This document shows, one piece after another, positions 44,842-54,072 of a stretch of DNA of 64,000 bases (positions are counted from its first letter, which is position 1; each line of letters starts with the position of its first letter). Where the stretch lies: assembly GCA_964389675.1 (NCBI GenBank), contig CAYMEV010000008.1, positions 62,001 through 126,000 on the forward strand. Direction: 5' to 3'. This DNA is from CAYMEV01 sp964389675 [NCBI: uncultured Candidatus Sumerlaeota bacterium] (GTDB lineage: Bacteria; CAYMEV01). The notes under the pieces are model-generated. The model was not told where the DNA came from. It saw only the letters and a program-made list of their open reading frames with translations, and searched no databases. The translations under genes were made by a program, and so were the position numbers.

Positions 44842-45267
44842 ATGGCTGACCTGAAAGAAAAAATAATGAACATATTAAAGAAGCACAGCCTTATGTCATT
44901 TGCAACACTTACGGAAGACAACAGGCCATGGGTCAGGTATGTGACAGGCTCTGTCTTTGATGATATGCGCATTGTATTTGCAACCTTCAAGAATTCCCGT
45001 AAGGCAAAGCAGGTGGAGAAAAACCCGGAAGTACACATTACCTGCGGTATAACAGACCCTGAAAAAGACCAGGAATACCTCCAGGTAGCAGGAAAAGCAA
45101 AGATATCCACTGACAGTAAACTGAGGCTCCTCTACTGGAGCGAAGGCCTGAAAAACTACTTCAAAGGCCCCGATGACCCGAACTACTGCCTGTGCATCAT
45201 AACCCCCTATCTCATAGAGCTCAACACCATGGAATCCCCCAAACCCCTCGTATGGAAAGCCGAATGA
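44842..45267 (+). CDS. Pyridoxamine 5'-phosphate oxidase-like FMN-binding split-barrel protein
   Basis: A 141-residue protein of the general-stress protein 26/PNPOx-like group that binds flavin as a dimer. The fold is recognised from the opening LKKHSLMSFATLTEDNRPWV, VFATFKNSRKAKQVEKNPEV and YLQVAGKAKIS. Members act as flavin or heme-linked oxidoreductases or detoxifying enzymes; the exact role is unknown. AAAAAGGAG lies ten bases before the ATG. Its TGA overlaps a 21-codon ORF (ATGA), which in turn overlaps the next gene, so this protein heads a translationally coupled chain that ends in cas6. Confidence 0.8.
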   Translation: MADLKEKIMNILKKHSLMSFATLTEDNRPWVRYVTGSVFDDMRIVFATFKNSRKAKQVEKNPEVHITCGITDPEKDQEYLQVAGKAKISTDSKLRLLYWSEGLKNYFKGPDDPNYCLCIITPYLIELNTMESPKPLVWKAE

Positions 45268-45329
45268 TGCTGAAAGACTGGCAGTCCCAGGCAACAGGAA
45301 TCCTCGAGAGCCACAGGCCGAAGAAATGA
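45264..45329 (+). CDS. 21-codon ORF bridging two genes with ATGA overlaps
   Basis: Starts with two ATG codons and ends in TGA at 45327-45329. Its first ATG overlaps the TGA of the FMN protein gene and its TGA overlaps the ATG of the ligase gene, both as ATGA. The encoded peptide (beginning MMLKDWQSQATG) is basic with no membrane segment. Such double coupling is hard to explain by chance, but the peptide itself may have no function and only pass ribosomes from one gene to the next. Confidence 0.4.
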   Translation: MMLKDWQSQATGILESHRPKK

Positions 45330-46729
45330 ACAAGGCATTCGACACCATATACAATCTTGCTGTTGAAAGGGTGCCCGCCTACCGTGATTTCCTGCAAAAG
45401 ACATTAGGTCATATCCCGGCAATACCTGAGGAATACCACCTGATACCCCTTACCGATAAAAAAAACTATATCAGGCAGTATACATTAGACCAGCTCTGCC
45501 TGGACGGGACACTCCACGACAAGCATATAATATGCCGGAGCTCCGGGACCACCCAGAAGCCCACATACTGGCCCCAGCTCCCATCCCAGGAGCAGTATGT
45601 GGATTATTACCTATACAGCGACCTCTCTGAATCCTTTGACATAGAGCATAACCCTGTCCTTGCCATAGTAGGCCTCGGCCTCGGCTCATGGATATCAGGC
45701 GAACTGACCACATGGGGGCTTCGCAACCTCGGCATAAAGAAAAAAAACCTGACACTATTCACCCCAGGCATAAATGAACAGGAGATACTGGAAGCCCTTT
45801 CCCAGTTTTCGCCCCATTACAAATACACCGTGATCTACAGCTATCCCCCTTATGCAAAGCGGATAATAGACCTGGCAGTCCAGGCAGGTATACCCATTAA
45901 GGACTTCAATATAAATTTCCGCCTTGTCGGCGAGGGCTACTCTGAAAATTTCCGCGACTACTTAAACAAATACATGGGCTACAACCCTGACAATATCCAC
46001 ACCATACTCTCAGGATACGGCTCTGCCGATTTCGGCAGCCTCGGCAAGGAAACACCCCTGTGCGCCACAATAAAGAGGATACTGCATAAGAACCCCAGAA
46101 TAACTGAAAAACTCTTCGGTACAACAGTGATACCCACCATCTGCCAGTATGACCCGAACAGCCATTACCTGGAAGAGATAGATGAAGAACTGATAGTCAC
46201 AAAGAACCAGGCCATACCCCTGGTCCGCTACAGGACCTCAGACAGGGGCGAACTGATGGAATTCAATGACCTGATATCTATCATCCAGAGATACGGCATA
46301 GACCCCATAGAGCATTCAAAGAAACTCAATGTAAGCCCCCAGAATATCCAGAACCTGCCATTCGTCATAGTCTACGGCAGGATAGACGGAGGCATTACAG
46401 TATTCGGCGCCAATGTCCTCGTTTATCAGATAAAGGAAGCCCTTGAGAAATCCACCTTCCTCACAGAATATTTCACAGGCAACTTCTTCATGAAAAAAAC
46501 CGAAGATCAGGACTTAAACCCCATCTTCGAGATATACCTCGAACTCCGCAACGACGAGATCATACCCGATTCCAGCATCACCTCCCAGGAGATATCCATA
46601 AACCTCCAGGCAATATCAGCAGAATACAGGGCCATATCAGAATCCATACCAGACAAGGCAATGCCTGTCGTCAAATTCCTCACCAACGGCTCATTCCTGG
46701 ATACCCACAAGATAAGGTACACGAAATAG
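45326..46729 (+). CDS. PaaK/LuxE-like adenylate-forming enzyme
   Basis: A 467-residue member of the ANL superfamily closest to the phenylacetate-CoA ligase/LuxE group. Evidence: N-terminal NLAVERVPAYRDFLQ, P-loop CRSSGTTQKPTYW (about 70-82), LSGYGSADFGSLG in the position of the adenylate-binding motif and LVRYRTSDRGEL. The acyl substrate cannot be inferred. It is preceded by the 21-codon ORF and its TAG stop shares the G of the GTG start of cas6, so it is on the same message as cas6. A ligase coupled this tightly to a CRISPR gene is unusual. Confidence 0.78.
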   Translation: MNKAFDTIYNLAVERVPAYRDFLQKTLGHIPAIPEEYHLIPLTDKKNYIRQYTLDQLCLDGTLHDKHIICRSSGTTQKPTYWPQLPSQEQYVDYYLYSDLSESFDIEHNPVLAIVGLGLGSWISGELTTWGLRNLGIKKKNLTLFTPGINEQEILEALSQFSPHYKYTVIYSYPPYAKRIIDLAVQAGIPIKDFNINFRLVGEGYSENFRDYLNKYMGYNPDNIHTILSGYGSADFGSLGKETPLCATIKRILHKNPRITEKLFGTTVIPTICQYDPNSHYLEEIDEELIVTKNQAIPLVRYRTSDRGELMEFNDLISIIQRYGIDPIEHSKKLNVSPQNIQNLPFVIVYGRIDGGITVFGANVLVYQIKEALEKSTFLTEYFTGNFFMKKTEDQDLNPIFEIYLELRNDEIIPDSSITSQEISINLQAISAEYRAISESIPDKAMPVVKFLTNGSFLDTHKIRYTK

Positions 46730-47682
46730 TGCTGCCCTTCATCCACCTGCAGGTAAACATAAAGGCAATTGACAGAATAAATCTCCCCCTTAATCCCGGC
46801 TCTGCCATACGGGGATTTTTCGGCTTCATGTTCAAAAGGATAGTATGCTCGGATTATCAGAAGGAATGCAGCAAGTGCCTCCTTAATCAGAACTGCGCAT
46901 ACTCCTATATATTTGAAACCCCTGTTCCGGATAATAGCGAGGTTATGAGAAAATATGAACATATACCCAAACCATTTGTCCTCTTTCCTCCATTGACCAA
47001 AGGCGGAATCATCCAGCAGAATTCTGAGACATTCTTAAAGCTGACCATAATAGGCAAAGCAATTAGCTATCTTCCCTATTTTGTATATACACTGATAAAT
47101 CTCGGGGATCACGGTATTGGCAGAAAAAGAGCAAAATTTGAGATCAAGGACATAGCCCACCTCAATTCAACCGAAAAAGATTCCATAATATACAGAAAAG
47201 GAGATGAAAAGGTCTTCTTCGACCCGTCCAAAATTGACTATACCCTGCTTGAAAGATACATAGACAAGCTCTCAGAAAAAACTGAACTTGTTTTTTATTT
47301 TCTAAGCCCTCTCAGGATAACTTATGATGGAAAGAATCTCCAGCCGGAATCCCTCGAATTTCACAATATTATAAGGGTTCTTCTCCGCAGGGTATTCCTT
47401 CTTTCAAAATTCCATACATCTTCACCCCTGGATATAGATTTCAAAGACCTGATTGAAAAAAGCCAGGATATCAAAAAATTGCATTCCGACCTCTTCTGGT
47501 ATAATCTCCGGAGACACTCCTCGAGACAGCACAGGTTCATCAATATGGGAGGCATAATGGGAAATGCCGTTTTCCAGGGTGATTTCAAACCATTTCTTCC
47601 CTTTCTGGTTTTAGGAACCTATATAAATATGGGCAAGAATACAACCTTCGGCCTTGGAAAATTTGATGTAGATTCCTATTGA
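46729..47682 (+). CDS. cas6: CRISPR-associated endoribonuclease Cas6
   Basis: Processes the repeat-containing transcript into crRNAs. The 317-residue protein has an N-terminal cysteine cluster (Cys40, Cys47, Cys50, Cys56: VCSDYQKECSKCLLNQNC), known in the zinc-containing Cas6 branch, and the C-terminal glycine-rich RNA-binding loop YINMGKNTTFGLGKF. Two ferredoxin-like halves are expected. It starts at a GTG that overlaps the ligase stop (TAGTG). It is 240 bases upstream of the cmr operon but separated from it by a hairpin and a new promoter, so cas6 expression follows the ligase message. Confidence 0.9.
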   Translation: MLPFIHLQVNIKAIDRINLPLNPGSAIRGFFGFMFKRIVCSDYQKECSKCLLNQNCAYSYIFETPVPDNSEVMRKYEHIPKPFVLFPPLTKGGIIQQNSETFLKLTIIGKAISYLPYFVYTLINLGDHGIGRKRAKFEIKDIAHLNSTEKDSIIYRKGDEKVFFDPSKIDYTLLERYIDKLSEKTELVFYFLSPLRITYDGKNLQPESLEFHNIIRVLLRRVFLLSKFHTSSPLDIDFKDLIEKSQDIKKLHSDLFWYNLRRHSSRQHRFINMGGIMGNAVFQGDFKPFLPFLVLGTYINMGKNTTFGLGKFDVDSY

Positions 47683-47733
47683 CAAAATAAAAAAAAAGCC
47701 TATAATTAAAAATACCATCCAAAAAAACATGCA

Positions 47734-47818
47734 AGCCCATCCTCTGGGGCTGATTTTACCGGGTCTCCTCTACTCCCTCAAAAGCTGATATTATTTTCAG
47801 CTTTTGAGGCTGACCCGG
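47734..47818 (+). other. Nested hairpins between cas6 and cmr1
   Basis: AGCCC/GGGCT (47734-47738 and 47747-47751) form a small stem. A 13-bp perfect stem pairs 47776-47788 (CCTCAAAAGCTGA) with 47797-47809, and an outer stem pairs CCGGGTC (47759-47765) with GACCCGG (47812-47818). It lies just after cas6 and just before the cmr promoter. No T-run follows, so it may be a non-classical terminator, an mRNA end-protecting structure or an operator. Confidence 0.6.
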
Positions 47819-47830
47819 GAGAAAAAGTAT

Positions 47831-47859
47831 TTGAATTTTATTTAAAAAAATATTATAAT
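47831..47859 (+). promoter_or_regulatory. Promoter of the cmr operon
   Basis: TTGAAT (47831-47836) and TATAAT (47854-47859) with exactly 17 bases between. Transcription near 47866 gives a leader of about 73 bases before the cmr1 ATG. The leader has two small palindromes, GTTTC/GAAAC (47894-47909) and ACTAA/TTAGT (47911-47925), directly before the ribosome binding site. Confidence 0.55.
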
Positions 47860-47938
47860 GAGTAAATAATCCTAATAATTTTATAGGGGTTATGTTTCAT
47901 TAGCGAAACTACTAATAAATTTAGTATTGGAGAAATAT

Positions 47939-48940
47939 ATGCAAAAATTAGATTTTAATTGTGAAATTGTAACACCAATGTTTGCAGGTGATGCAGAACC
48001 TACAGATGCAGCCATAAGGGCACAAACAATAAAAGGTCTTATGAGATTCTGGTGGAGGGCATATAATGCTACAAAATATAAAACCATAATCGAATTAAGA
48101 CAAAAAGAAGGTGAGATATTCGGTACTACTGAAGGGAATGGAAGAAAAAGCAGCTTTAAAATAATTGTGGATGCTGGTAACATTAGGTCTACAAAGGAAA
48201 GCTTAATACAGGAAAAAGATTTAATGGTAAAGGTCGAAGGAAAAAATTTTAGTATTAACATACTTGAATATCTAGCATTTGGGCCCTGTCAATTTGGTAA
48301 AATTATAAGAAATTATTTTAGCCCTGAGAATATATTTAAAATGAAAATTGCCATAATGGATAATAAAAAAGAAGATGATATAATTGATTCTCTCAAATTA
48401 TTAGTATATTTTGGAGGAATTGGATCCAAATCAAGAAATGGCTATGGCAAGTTCAGGATAGGATTAACAGATAACTCTGACTATAAAAAGTTACTGCAAT
48501 TTAATGACATAATATCAAAAGCAAAAAACCTTTGCAAGGGATCAGGTAGTGTTGCAGAATTTCTATCATTTAATAAGGAATCTCATTTATATGAATTGAA
48601 AAATAGATATGACTCATGGTATAGATGCCTTGGGGAACTTGGGAAAATATACAGGCAAAGCAGGCTATCACTGGAAAAAAGACATGTCTATGAAAAAAGA
48701 CAATATATAGGAGCACCTATAATAACCAAAGAAAAGCCAAAGCTCATCCTTGGTGAAAAAGAAAGAAAAGGTAAACCTTTTTTCTTAAATGTAATTAAAG
48801 TAGATAATTCATATCTCGGATATATTCTATACCTTCATTCTGAAAAGTACCATGAATCAAAAGGCAATAAAACAGACTATCTAAAAGTATTAAGAGAGGT
48901 CAACGAATACCTCTCTAAGGATATGAAAGCAATATTTTAG
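47939..48940 (+). CDS. cmr1: Type III-B RAMP protein Cmr1
   Basis: Subunit at the crRNA 3' side of the Cmr complex. Diagnostic start region: CEIVTPMFAGDAEPTDAAIR followed by QTIKGLMRFWWRAYN and EIFGTTEG, the classical Cmr1 signature. The second RAMP half ends near GIGSKSRNGYGKF, a G-rich loop. The frame can begin at a TTG at 47927, but ATG 47939 has GGAG seven bases upstream and is preferred (333 aa). First gene of the cmr1-6 operon, 16 bases before cmr2. Confidence 0.93.
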   Translation: MQKLDFNCEIVTPMFAGDAEPTDAAIRAQTIKGLMRFWWRAYNATKYKTIIELRQKEGEIFGTTEGNGRKSSFKIIVDAGNIRSTKESLIQEKDLMVKVEGKNFSINILEYLAFGPCQFGKIIRNYFSPENIFKMKIAIMDNKKEDDIIDSLKLLVYFGGIGSKSRNGYGKFRIGLTDNSDYKKLLQFNDIISKAKNLCKGSGSVAEFLSFNKESHLYELKNRYDSWYRCLGELGKIYRQSRLSLEKRHVYEKRQYIGAPIITKEKPKLILGEKERKGKPFFLNVIKVDNSYLGYILYLHSEKYHESKGNKTDYLKVLREVNEYLSKDMKAIF

Positions 48941-48956
48941 ACTAAGGAGTATAAAT

Positions 48957-51707
48957 ATGAACAATAATGATTATATAGCACAGCTTCAAGCTTTTTTTCA
49001 TGATCCCATAGATAAGCCTATAAACATTCACAATCATGAAAAACGTGCTGAAGAACAGATCTCTCAACTAGGACTTCAATATAATAAACCTTCAGCATCA
49101 GATCATATTGCATCTGCTGCAGACAGGATACATTCATATAATGATAACCAGGGAAATACTATCCAGGTTAACTTTGACTCAGAAGGAGAGATTACGCATC
49201 CCCTCGGAAGCGGAGTTTTAAAGCTCACCGACCAGGGAGACCTTATGATCAACACTAAAAATGTAGCAGATAATATTACAAAATATCTCCATGATCTTAA
49301 AGACAGATACAATGATAGCTATAAAGATATTATTATAAGACTTTGGAGAGAATTTCCTGAGAAAATAAAAACTGATGAGCTGCCTAACTATAGGCTTGGT
49401 AATCTGTGGGATTACCTTCCAGCTGACACAAGAATACCCGATCATTCTATCCTTTCTCACAACTGGCTCGTATCAGCAGTAGCTTCCTGCGGGGACAATA
49501 TAATTTTTTCGAAATTTTCTATCGGTCCTGTTCAAAGCTTCATCTCAACTGCAAAAAGAACTGAAGATTTTTGGATGGGCAGCTACATGCTATCCTATCT
49601 GATTTCCCAAACAATAATATATATAATTGATAATTTAGGTCCACAACATATTATATTTCCTTATGTAAAAGGTCAGCCATTCATAGATTATCATTTATGT
49701 GATAAATACCAAATAGAACTATATAACCAGAGTTCCCCTGATCACCATAAAAATTATAAATATAAGATCTACAATTCATCCCTTTCAAATGTCGTATTTT
49801 TTATATGCCCCGAGAAGGAATATAAACAAATAATTGAGAAAATTCAAAAATACATCATGGAAGAATGGGATAAATTATGCAGAGAAGCCCAAAAAAAATT
49901 CAGTTTCAATGATTATGCAAAGAAAATATTTAATGAACAAATAGGAAGCTTTTTAGAATTCAATTCTGCAGGAATAAAAATAGAATCATGTAATATTAAC
50001 AACTTCTTAGATACCTATCAGAAAGCTGTTGGCAAAATTATGAAGCCAAAAAGCAATTACAAACCTAATATAGGAACATACTGGGACAATATATATGAAT
50101 ACCTTGATAAAGTATTTTCCTCCTCAAAATTAACAAAAAAATTTAACTATATCGAGGAAGAGGGCAGAAAATGCACATTATGCGGAGAGCATTCTGCAAT
50201 TGCACCAGATGAAGAGACAAGCAACTCTACATCAAAACTTAAAGAATACTGGAAAGATCATACTAAAAACCTTGATTCATTCCGCATCGATAAGGATGGA
50301 AATGACAGATTGTGCGGAATATGCCTTACAAAAAGAATGGCTCTGGAATCATTTTTCAAGAACAAATACAAGGACTTGAACACAGATATTAGTTTTCCTT
50401 CCCTTATGTCAATAGCATCATGGCCATTCAAACTTAAAGTAATAGAAAACTGGGAAACATATATAAAGAGCACCAATTATGCAAGCAGTAACAATAAAAA
50501 GCTAAAAGACATAGTAGAAGAATATAATCATTTAATAGACGAGAATGCTGAAAAAGTGCATCTACCCTATAATATAATTAAAAAGCTGAAAGATAAAACA
50601 AAAATCTTAGAGGGAAACACTGACACTAGAATGGAAAATTTTATGAGATATGATGGACAATGGATCTACATAGATGCAATAAAAAACAATAAGGATATTG
50701 ATAAGAAAACAGCAGGAAAAATCATATCTTATCTTAAGACAATCTACTCCACAATAGGTGATAGACCCAACAAATACTATGCTATAGTATCCATGGATGG
50801 AGATGAGATGGGAAAATGGCTATCAGCGACACATCCAAAATGGCCAAAATATAAAGATGTAGTACACTCTAAAATGAATCTCAATCTCGCTGATAAAAAG
50901 CAGCTTGATGAGAAGATTAACCTATCTCCATCCTTGCATGCATTCATCAGTCATACTCTTAACAATTTTTCACTAAATACTGTAACCAGAATCGTAGAAT
51001 CTGATTACCCGGGAAAGCTCGTCTATGCTGGTGGAGATGATGTACTTGCAATTTTACCCTTTGATTATGCGCTTGAATGCGCTGAAAAAATCAGATATTT
51101 CTTTTCAGGAAATGTAAACAAGAAGATGGAGATCGACTTAGACCAGAAAAGCGGATACTACAAAATTGGCAAGGATATTATGGCTACTATGGGAGATAGA
51201 GCAACAATGAGTGCAGGGATAGTCTATGCCCATTATAAATATAGCCTGCAATCAGCAATAAAAAAATCCAAATACTGCGAGAAGTCTGCTAAGACATTAT
51301 GTGGTAGAGATGCATACTATATTTCGATCCTAAAGCATTCAGGAAGCGAAATACAGCTAGGTCTTAAATGGAAAATAAATAATTCAAGATCTATAGATCT
51401 AATTAATAATATAGTAAAAAGTGCTGAAAACGGCAAACTTGCAATGAATTTTTTCTCCTCTGCTCACACTTTACTTAATAAATTAGATAATTCTCAGATA
51501 GATATATTTAAATCTCTGCTGCATAGGGATATTAGAGACCACATAGTAAAGAAAAAAGACAAAGATGAGATATATAATACCATTGAAAAATCATTTAAAC
51601 CTATACTAGATAATCCACCAGAAAATTCAGATAGATCAAAAAAGGCTTTTCTGCTTAGCCTGCTCTTATGCATGCGCTTTCTAGCTTCTAAAGGAGGAAA
51701 AGAATAA
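48957..51707 (+). CDS. cmr2: Cas10/Cmr2, large subunit with cyclase palm domain
   Basis: Signature subunit of the type III-B complex. The 916-residue protein shows an HD-type region (AFFHDPIDKP, His15-Asp16, and TRIPDHSILSHN about 158-169), a treble-clef zinc site (Cys406, Cys409, Cys453, Cys456) and two palm domains. The cyclase motif GGDD is intact at 692-695 (VYAGGDDVLAIL), and the first palm keeps SMDGDEMGKW (612-621). It should therefore make cyclic oligoadenylate when target RNA is bound. Whether the HD nuclease is active is uncertain, as in many Cmr2. TAAGGAG precedes the ATG; the stop overlaps cmr3 (TAATG). Confidence 0.95.
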   Translation: MNNNDYIAQLQAFFHDPIDKPINIHNHEKRAEEQISQLGLQYNKPSASDHIASAADRIHSYNDNQGNTIQVNFDSEGEITHPLGSGVLKLTDQGDLMINTKNVADNITKYLHDLKDRYNDSYKDIIIRLWREFPEKIKTDELPNYRLGNLWDYLPADTRIPDHSILSHNWLVSAVASCGDNIIFSKFSIGPVQSFISTAKRTEDFWMGSYMLSYLISQTIIYIIDNLGPQHIIFPYVKGQPFIDYHLCDKYQIELYNQSSPDHHKNYKYKIYNSSLSNVVFFICPEKEYKQIIEKIQKYIMEEWDKLCREAQKKFSFNDYAKKIFNEQIGSFLEFNSAGIKIESCNINNFLDTYQKAVGKIMKPKSNYKPNIGTYWDNIYEYLDKVFSSSKLTKKFNYIEEEGRKCTLCGEHSAIAPDEETSNSTSKLKEYWKDHTKNLDSFRIDKDGNDRLCGICLTKRMALESFFKNKYKDLNTDISFPSLMSIASWPFKLKVIENWETYIKSTNYASSNNKKLKDIVEEYNHLIDENAEKVHLPYNIIKKLKDKTKILEGNTDTRMENFMRYDGQWIYIDAIKNNKDIDKKTAGKIISYLKTIYSTIGDRPNKYYAIVSMDGDEMGKWLSATHPKWPKYKDVVHSKMNLNLADKKQLDEKINLSPSLHAFISHTLNNFSLNTVTRIVESDYPGKLVYAGGDDVLAILPFDYALECAEKIRYFFSGNVNKKMEIDLDQKSGYYKIGKDIMATMGDRATMSAGIVYAHYKYSLQSAIKKSKYCEKSAKTLCGRDAYYISILKHSGSEIQLGLKWKINNSRSIDLINNIVKSAENGKLAMNFFSSAHTLLNKLDNSQIDIFKSLLHRDIRDHIVKKKDKDEIYNTIEKSFKPILDNPPENSDRSKKAFLLSLLLCMRFLASKGGKE

Positions 51708-52825
51708 TGGATAAGAACTTTGGACTAAAAATTATACCTTATGATGTCTGCTATTTCCGCGGATCAAAACCATTCAGCAGGGGCTCAGAGCATTTTGCAG
51801 AGTCAGCTTTTCCCCCGAATCCATCAACACTGTATAATGCACTTAGAACTACAATTATAAACGAGAATAACATAAATATTAGAGATTTTTATAATAGTAA
51901 TATTCCTGATAATATAAAAGAAGAAATCGGTACTGCAAATACAAATGGAGACCTGAGCATTAAAGGCATATTTCTATTTAAAGGCGAGACATATTCAATA
52001 ATGCCATTTGATATTGTAAATAATTTAGATCAAGATTACAGGATTTTAAGATTGCATAAAGATGAAAATGTTATAATTTCTGATAAATTACCTTATTTCC
52101 CATTTATTGCCGATACTTCATATAAATATTCTGGACAATATTTTTCCATTGAAAATCTTAAAAGCTATCTCTACTGTGAAAACAGCTTTACACAGTCAGA
52201 AATCAAGGCTGAATCTGATTTTATCCTCAGGGATAAGCGCGTCGGTATAGGTATCGATAAAAATGCATCAATTGCTGGAGAAGGTCTGCTTTTTATAGCG
52301 CATGCAATAGAATTTAGCCCAGGATCATGCCTGTATGCAATTATAGAAAAATCAAGCTTATTGAAAAATGAAGGACTCATGAGGCTAGGCGGAGGATCAA
52401 GGCCATTTATTTATAAAAAAGAATCCGATATAACTAGCTTTGAGGACATAGATACCGATAAAATAAAAAGAATTATCTCCAAAACAAAACGCTTTAAGGT
52501 AATCTTCCTTTCTCCATCTATCTCTAAAGAAGGATGGAAAAACACAGAAATTACAGACTGGACAACAAAAAATAATATAGAGATGATTTCTGCACTAATT
52601 CAAAGACCAAAAAAGATAGGCGGATACAATATGGCTGAAAACAAGCCAAAACCAATGTACAACATGCTTCAGGCAGGTTCAGTCTATTATTTTGATATTA
52701 AAAACGAAATCTCAGATAATTTACTCGATTCAATCTTTGACTATTTTCATCTAAATAATCATACCGATATAAATAAAAACCAAGGTTTTGGTTTAACCGT
52801 TATAGGAGGATATAATGAAAAATAA
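51707..52825 (+). CDS. cmr3: Type III-B RAMP protein Cmr3
   Basis: Binds the 5' tag of crRNA next to Cas10. The 372-residue protein begins LKIIPYDVCYFRGSKPFSRG and ESAFPPNPSTLYNALRT, the standard Cmr3 opening. Further on are LFFIAH-like and LMRLGGGSRPFIYK segments with the glycine-rich loop. The start ATG overlaps the cmr2 stop by one base; the end overlaps cmr4 by 11 bases, so translation of the three is linked. Confidence 0.93.
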   Translation: MDKNFGLKIIPYDVCYFRGSKPFSRGSEHFAESAFPPNPSTLYNALRTTIINENNINIRDFYNSNIPDNIKEEIGTANTNGDLSIKGIFLFKGETYSIMPFDIVNNLDQDYRILRLHKDENVIISDKLPYFPFIADTSYKYSGQYFSIENLKSYLYCENSFTQSEIKAESDFILRDKRVGIGIDKNASIAGEGLLFIAHAIEFSPGSCLYAIIEKSSLLKNEGLMRLGGGSRPFIYKKESDITSFEDIDTDKIKRIISKTKRFKVIFLSPSISKEGWKNTEITDWTTKNNIEMISALIQRPKKIGGYNMAENKPKPMYNMLQAGSVYYFDIKNEISDNLLDSIFDYFHLNNHTDINKNQGFGLTVIGGYNEK

Positions 52826-53672
52826 AAAAAATGACTTATTGTTCTTTTATGCTCAGACCCCTGTACATTGTGGTAGTGGTTCATCTCTCGAGGTCATAGA
52901 TCTACCGATCCAGAGAGAGAAACATACAAATTATCCTATCTTCCAGGCTTCATCTATAAAAGGTACAATGCGCAGGTTCTATGATGATGATAAAACAATC
53001 GAGCCAATTTTTGGGCCTGAATCAAATGCGGAATATGCATCATGCATTACTTTCACGGACGCCAGAATATTGCTATTTCCAGTGAAATCATTTAAGGATG
53101 TATTTGTTTGGATTACATGCCCCCACGTACTTAGGAGGCTTATAAATGACATGAAAAGTATTGGCCTTAGCTACAATACTGAGTTACCATCATCACTTGC
53201 TGATGATGAGGCTATAATAACAGGTGAAATAAAAAGAATATGCCACAATAACAAATTAATCCTGGATGAGTATGTGTTTAATCCAAAAAGCAGCCAACCT
53301 GTCGCAGAGATATTAGATTCTATTAGCCTTCCACACAAAGATGATGTGATGGATAAAACTGCAATCATATCGGATGATATGTTTAAGTACTTCGTAACAG
53401 CTGCAACAGATGTAGTAGCACGAACCTCAATAGACAAAGATACTGGAGTAGTAAAAGATGGACAGCTCTGGTATGAGGAATATCTACCATCTGATTCTAT
53501 ACTCTACTCAATAGTCTTTGCTGAAAACTCAAGGAACGATAACAGTAGTAATCTTGATGGCGATACAGTACTGGTAAAAATCAAACAAAGCATTACAAAA
53601 ATCATCCAAATAGGGGGAAATGAAACTATAGGCAAAGGCATAGTGCACCTATTCTGGAATAAGGAGGAATAA
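52815..53672 (+). CDS. cmr4: Type III-B RAMP protein Cmr4, backbone RNase
   Basis: Backbone subunit present in several copies; cuts target RNA at 6-base steps. The 285-residue protein opens YAQTPVHCGSGSSLEVIDLP and QREKHTNYPIFQASSIKGTM. Asp29 in VIDLPIQRE corresponds to the catalytic aspartate known from the Pyrococcus Cmr4 (Asp26), so target cleavage should be active. IFGPE and the C-terminal GGNETIGKGIVHLFW loop match the family. AGGAGG precedes the ATG inside cmr3. Confidence 0.94.
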   Translation: MKNKKNDLLFFYAQTPVHCGSGSSLEVIDLPIQREKHTNYPIFQASSIKGTMRRFYDDDKTIEPIFGPESNAEYASCITFTDARILLFPVKSFKDVFVWITCPHVLRRLINDMKSIGLSYNTELPSSLADDEAIITGEIKRICHNNKLILDEYVFNPKSSQPVAEILDSISLPHKDDVMDKTAIISDDMFKYFVTAATDVVARTSIDKDTGVVKDGQLWYEEYLPSDSILYSIVFAENSRNDNSSNLDGDTVLVKIKQSITKIIQIGGNETIGKGIVHLFWNKEE

Positions 53673-53676
53673 CCCA

Positions 53677-54048
53677 ATGAATAAAACATTAGGACAGGAA
53701 AGAGCAAATTACGCTTTTAATTGCGTAAAAGATGCTAAAAAGGATTTCAACAGTGAAAAAAAATCAAAAGAATATAAAGTACTTGTAAAGGGTTTCCCCT
53801 CAATGATTGTCAACAATGGCCTCGGTCAGGCTTTGGCTTTCCTAAAAGCTAAAGGCAAAGATCATCATAGTGCTCTCTATAAAAATATTGATGATTGGTT
53901 TAAAAATCCAGCATCACCGATAACTATCAATAATACGGACATACTAAAGCATATCATTAATAGCACATCGTTAGACTACCGATATATTACTGAAGAGGCT
54001 CTGCTGTTAATAAACTGGTTTAAAAAATTTGTGGATGCAGAGATCTAA
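53677..54048 (+). CDS. cmr5: Type III-B small subunit Cmr5
   Basis: Small helical subunit (123 aa) forming the minor filament of the Cmr complex. Recognised by LGQERANYAFNCVKDAKK at the start, the central VLVKGFPSMIVNNGLGQALAF segment and the following ALYKNIDDWF. Starts four bases after the cmr4 stop, with AAGGAGGAA as ribosome binding site. Entirely alpha-helical by composition, as expected. Confidence 0.93.
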   Translation: MNKTLGQERANYAFNCVKDAKKDFNSEKKSKEYKVLVKGFPSMIVNNGLGQALAFLKAKGKDHHSALYKNIDDWFKNPASPITINNTDILKHIINSTSLDYRYITEEALLLINWFKKFVDAEI

Positions 54049-54072
54049 TAAAAAAACTAAGGAGCATGTAAT

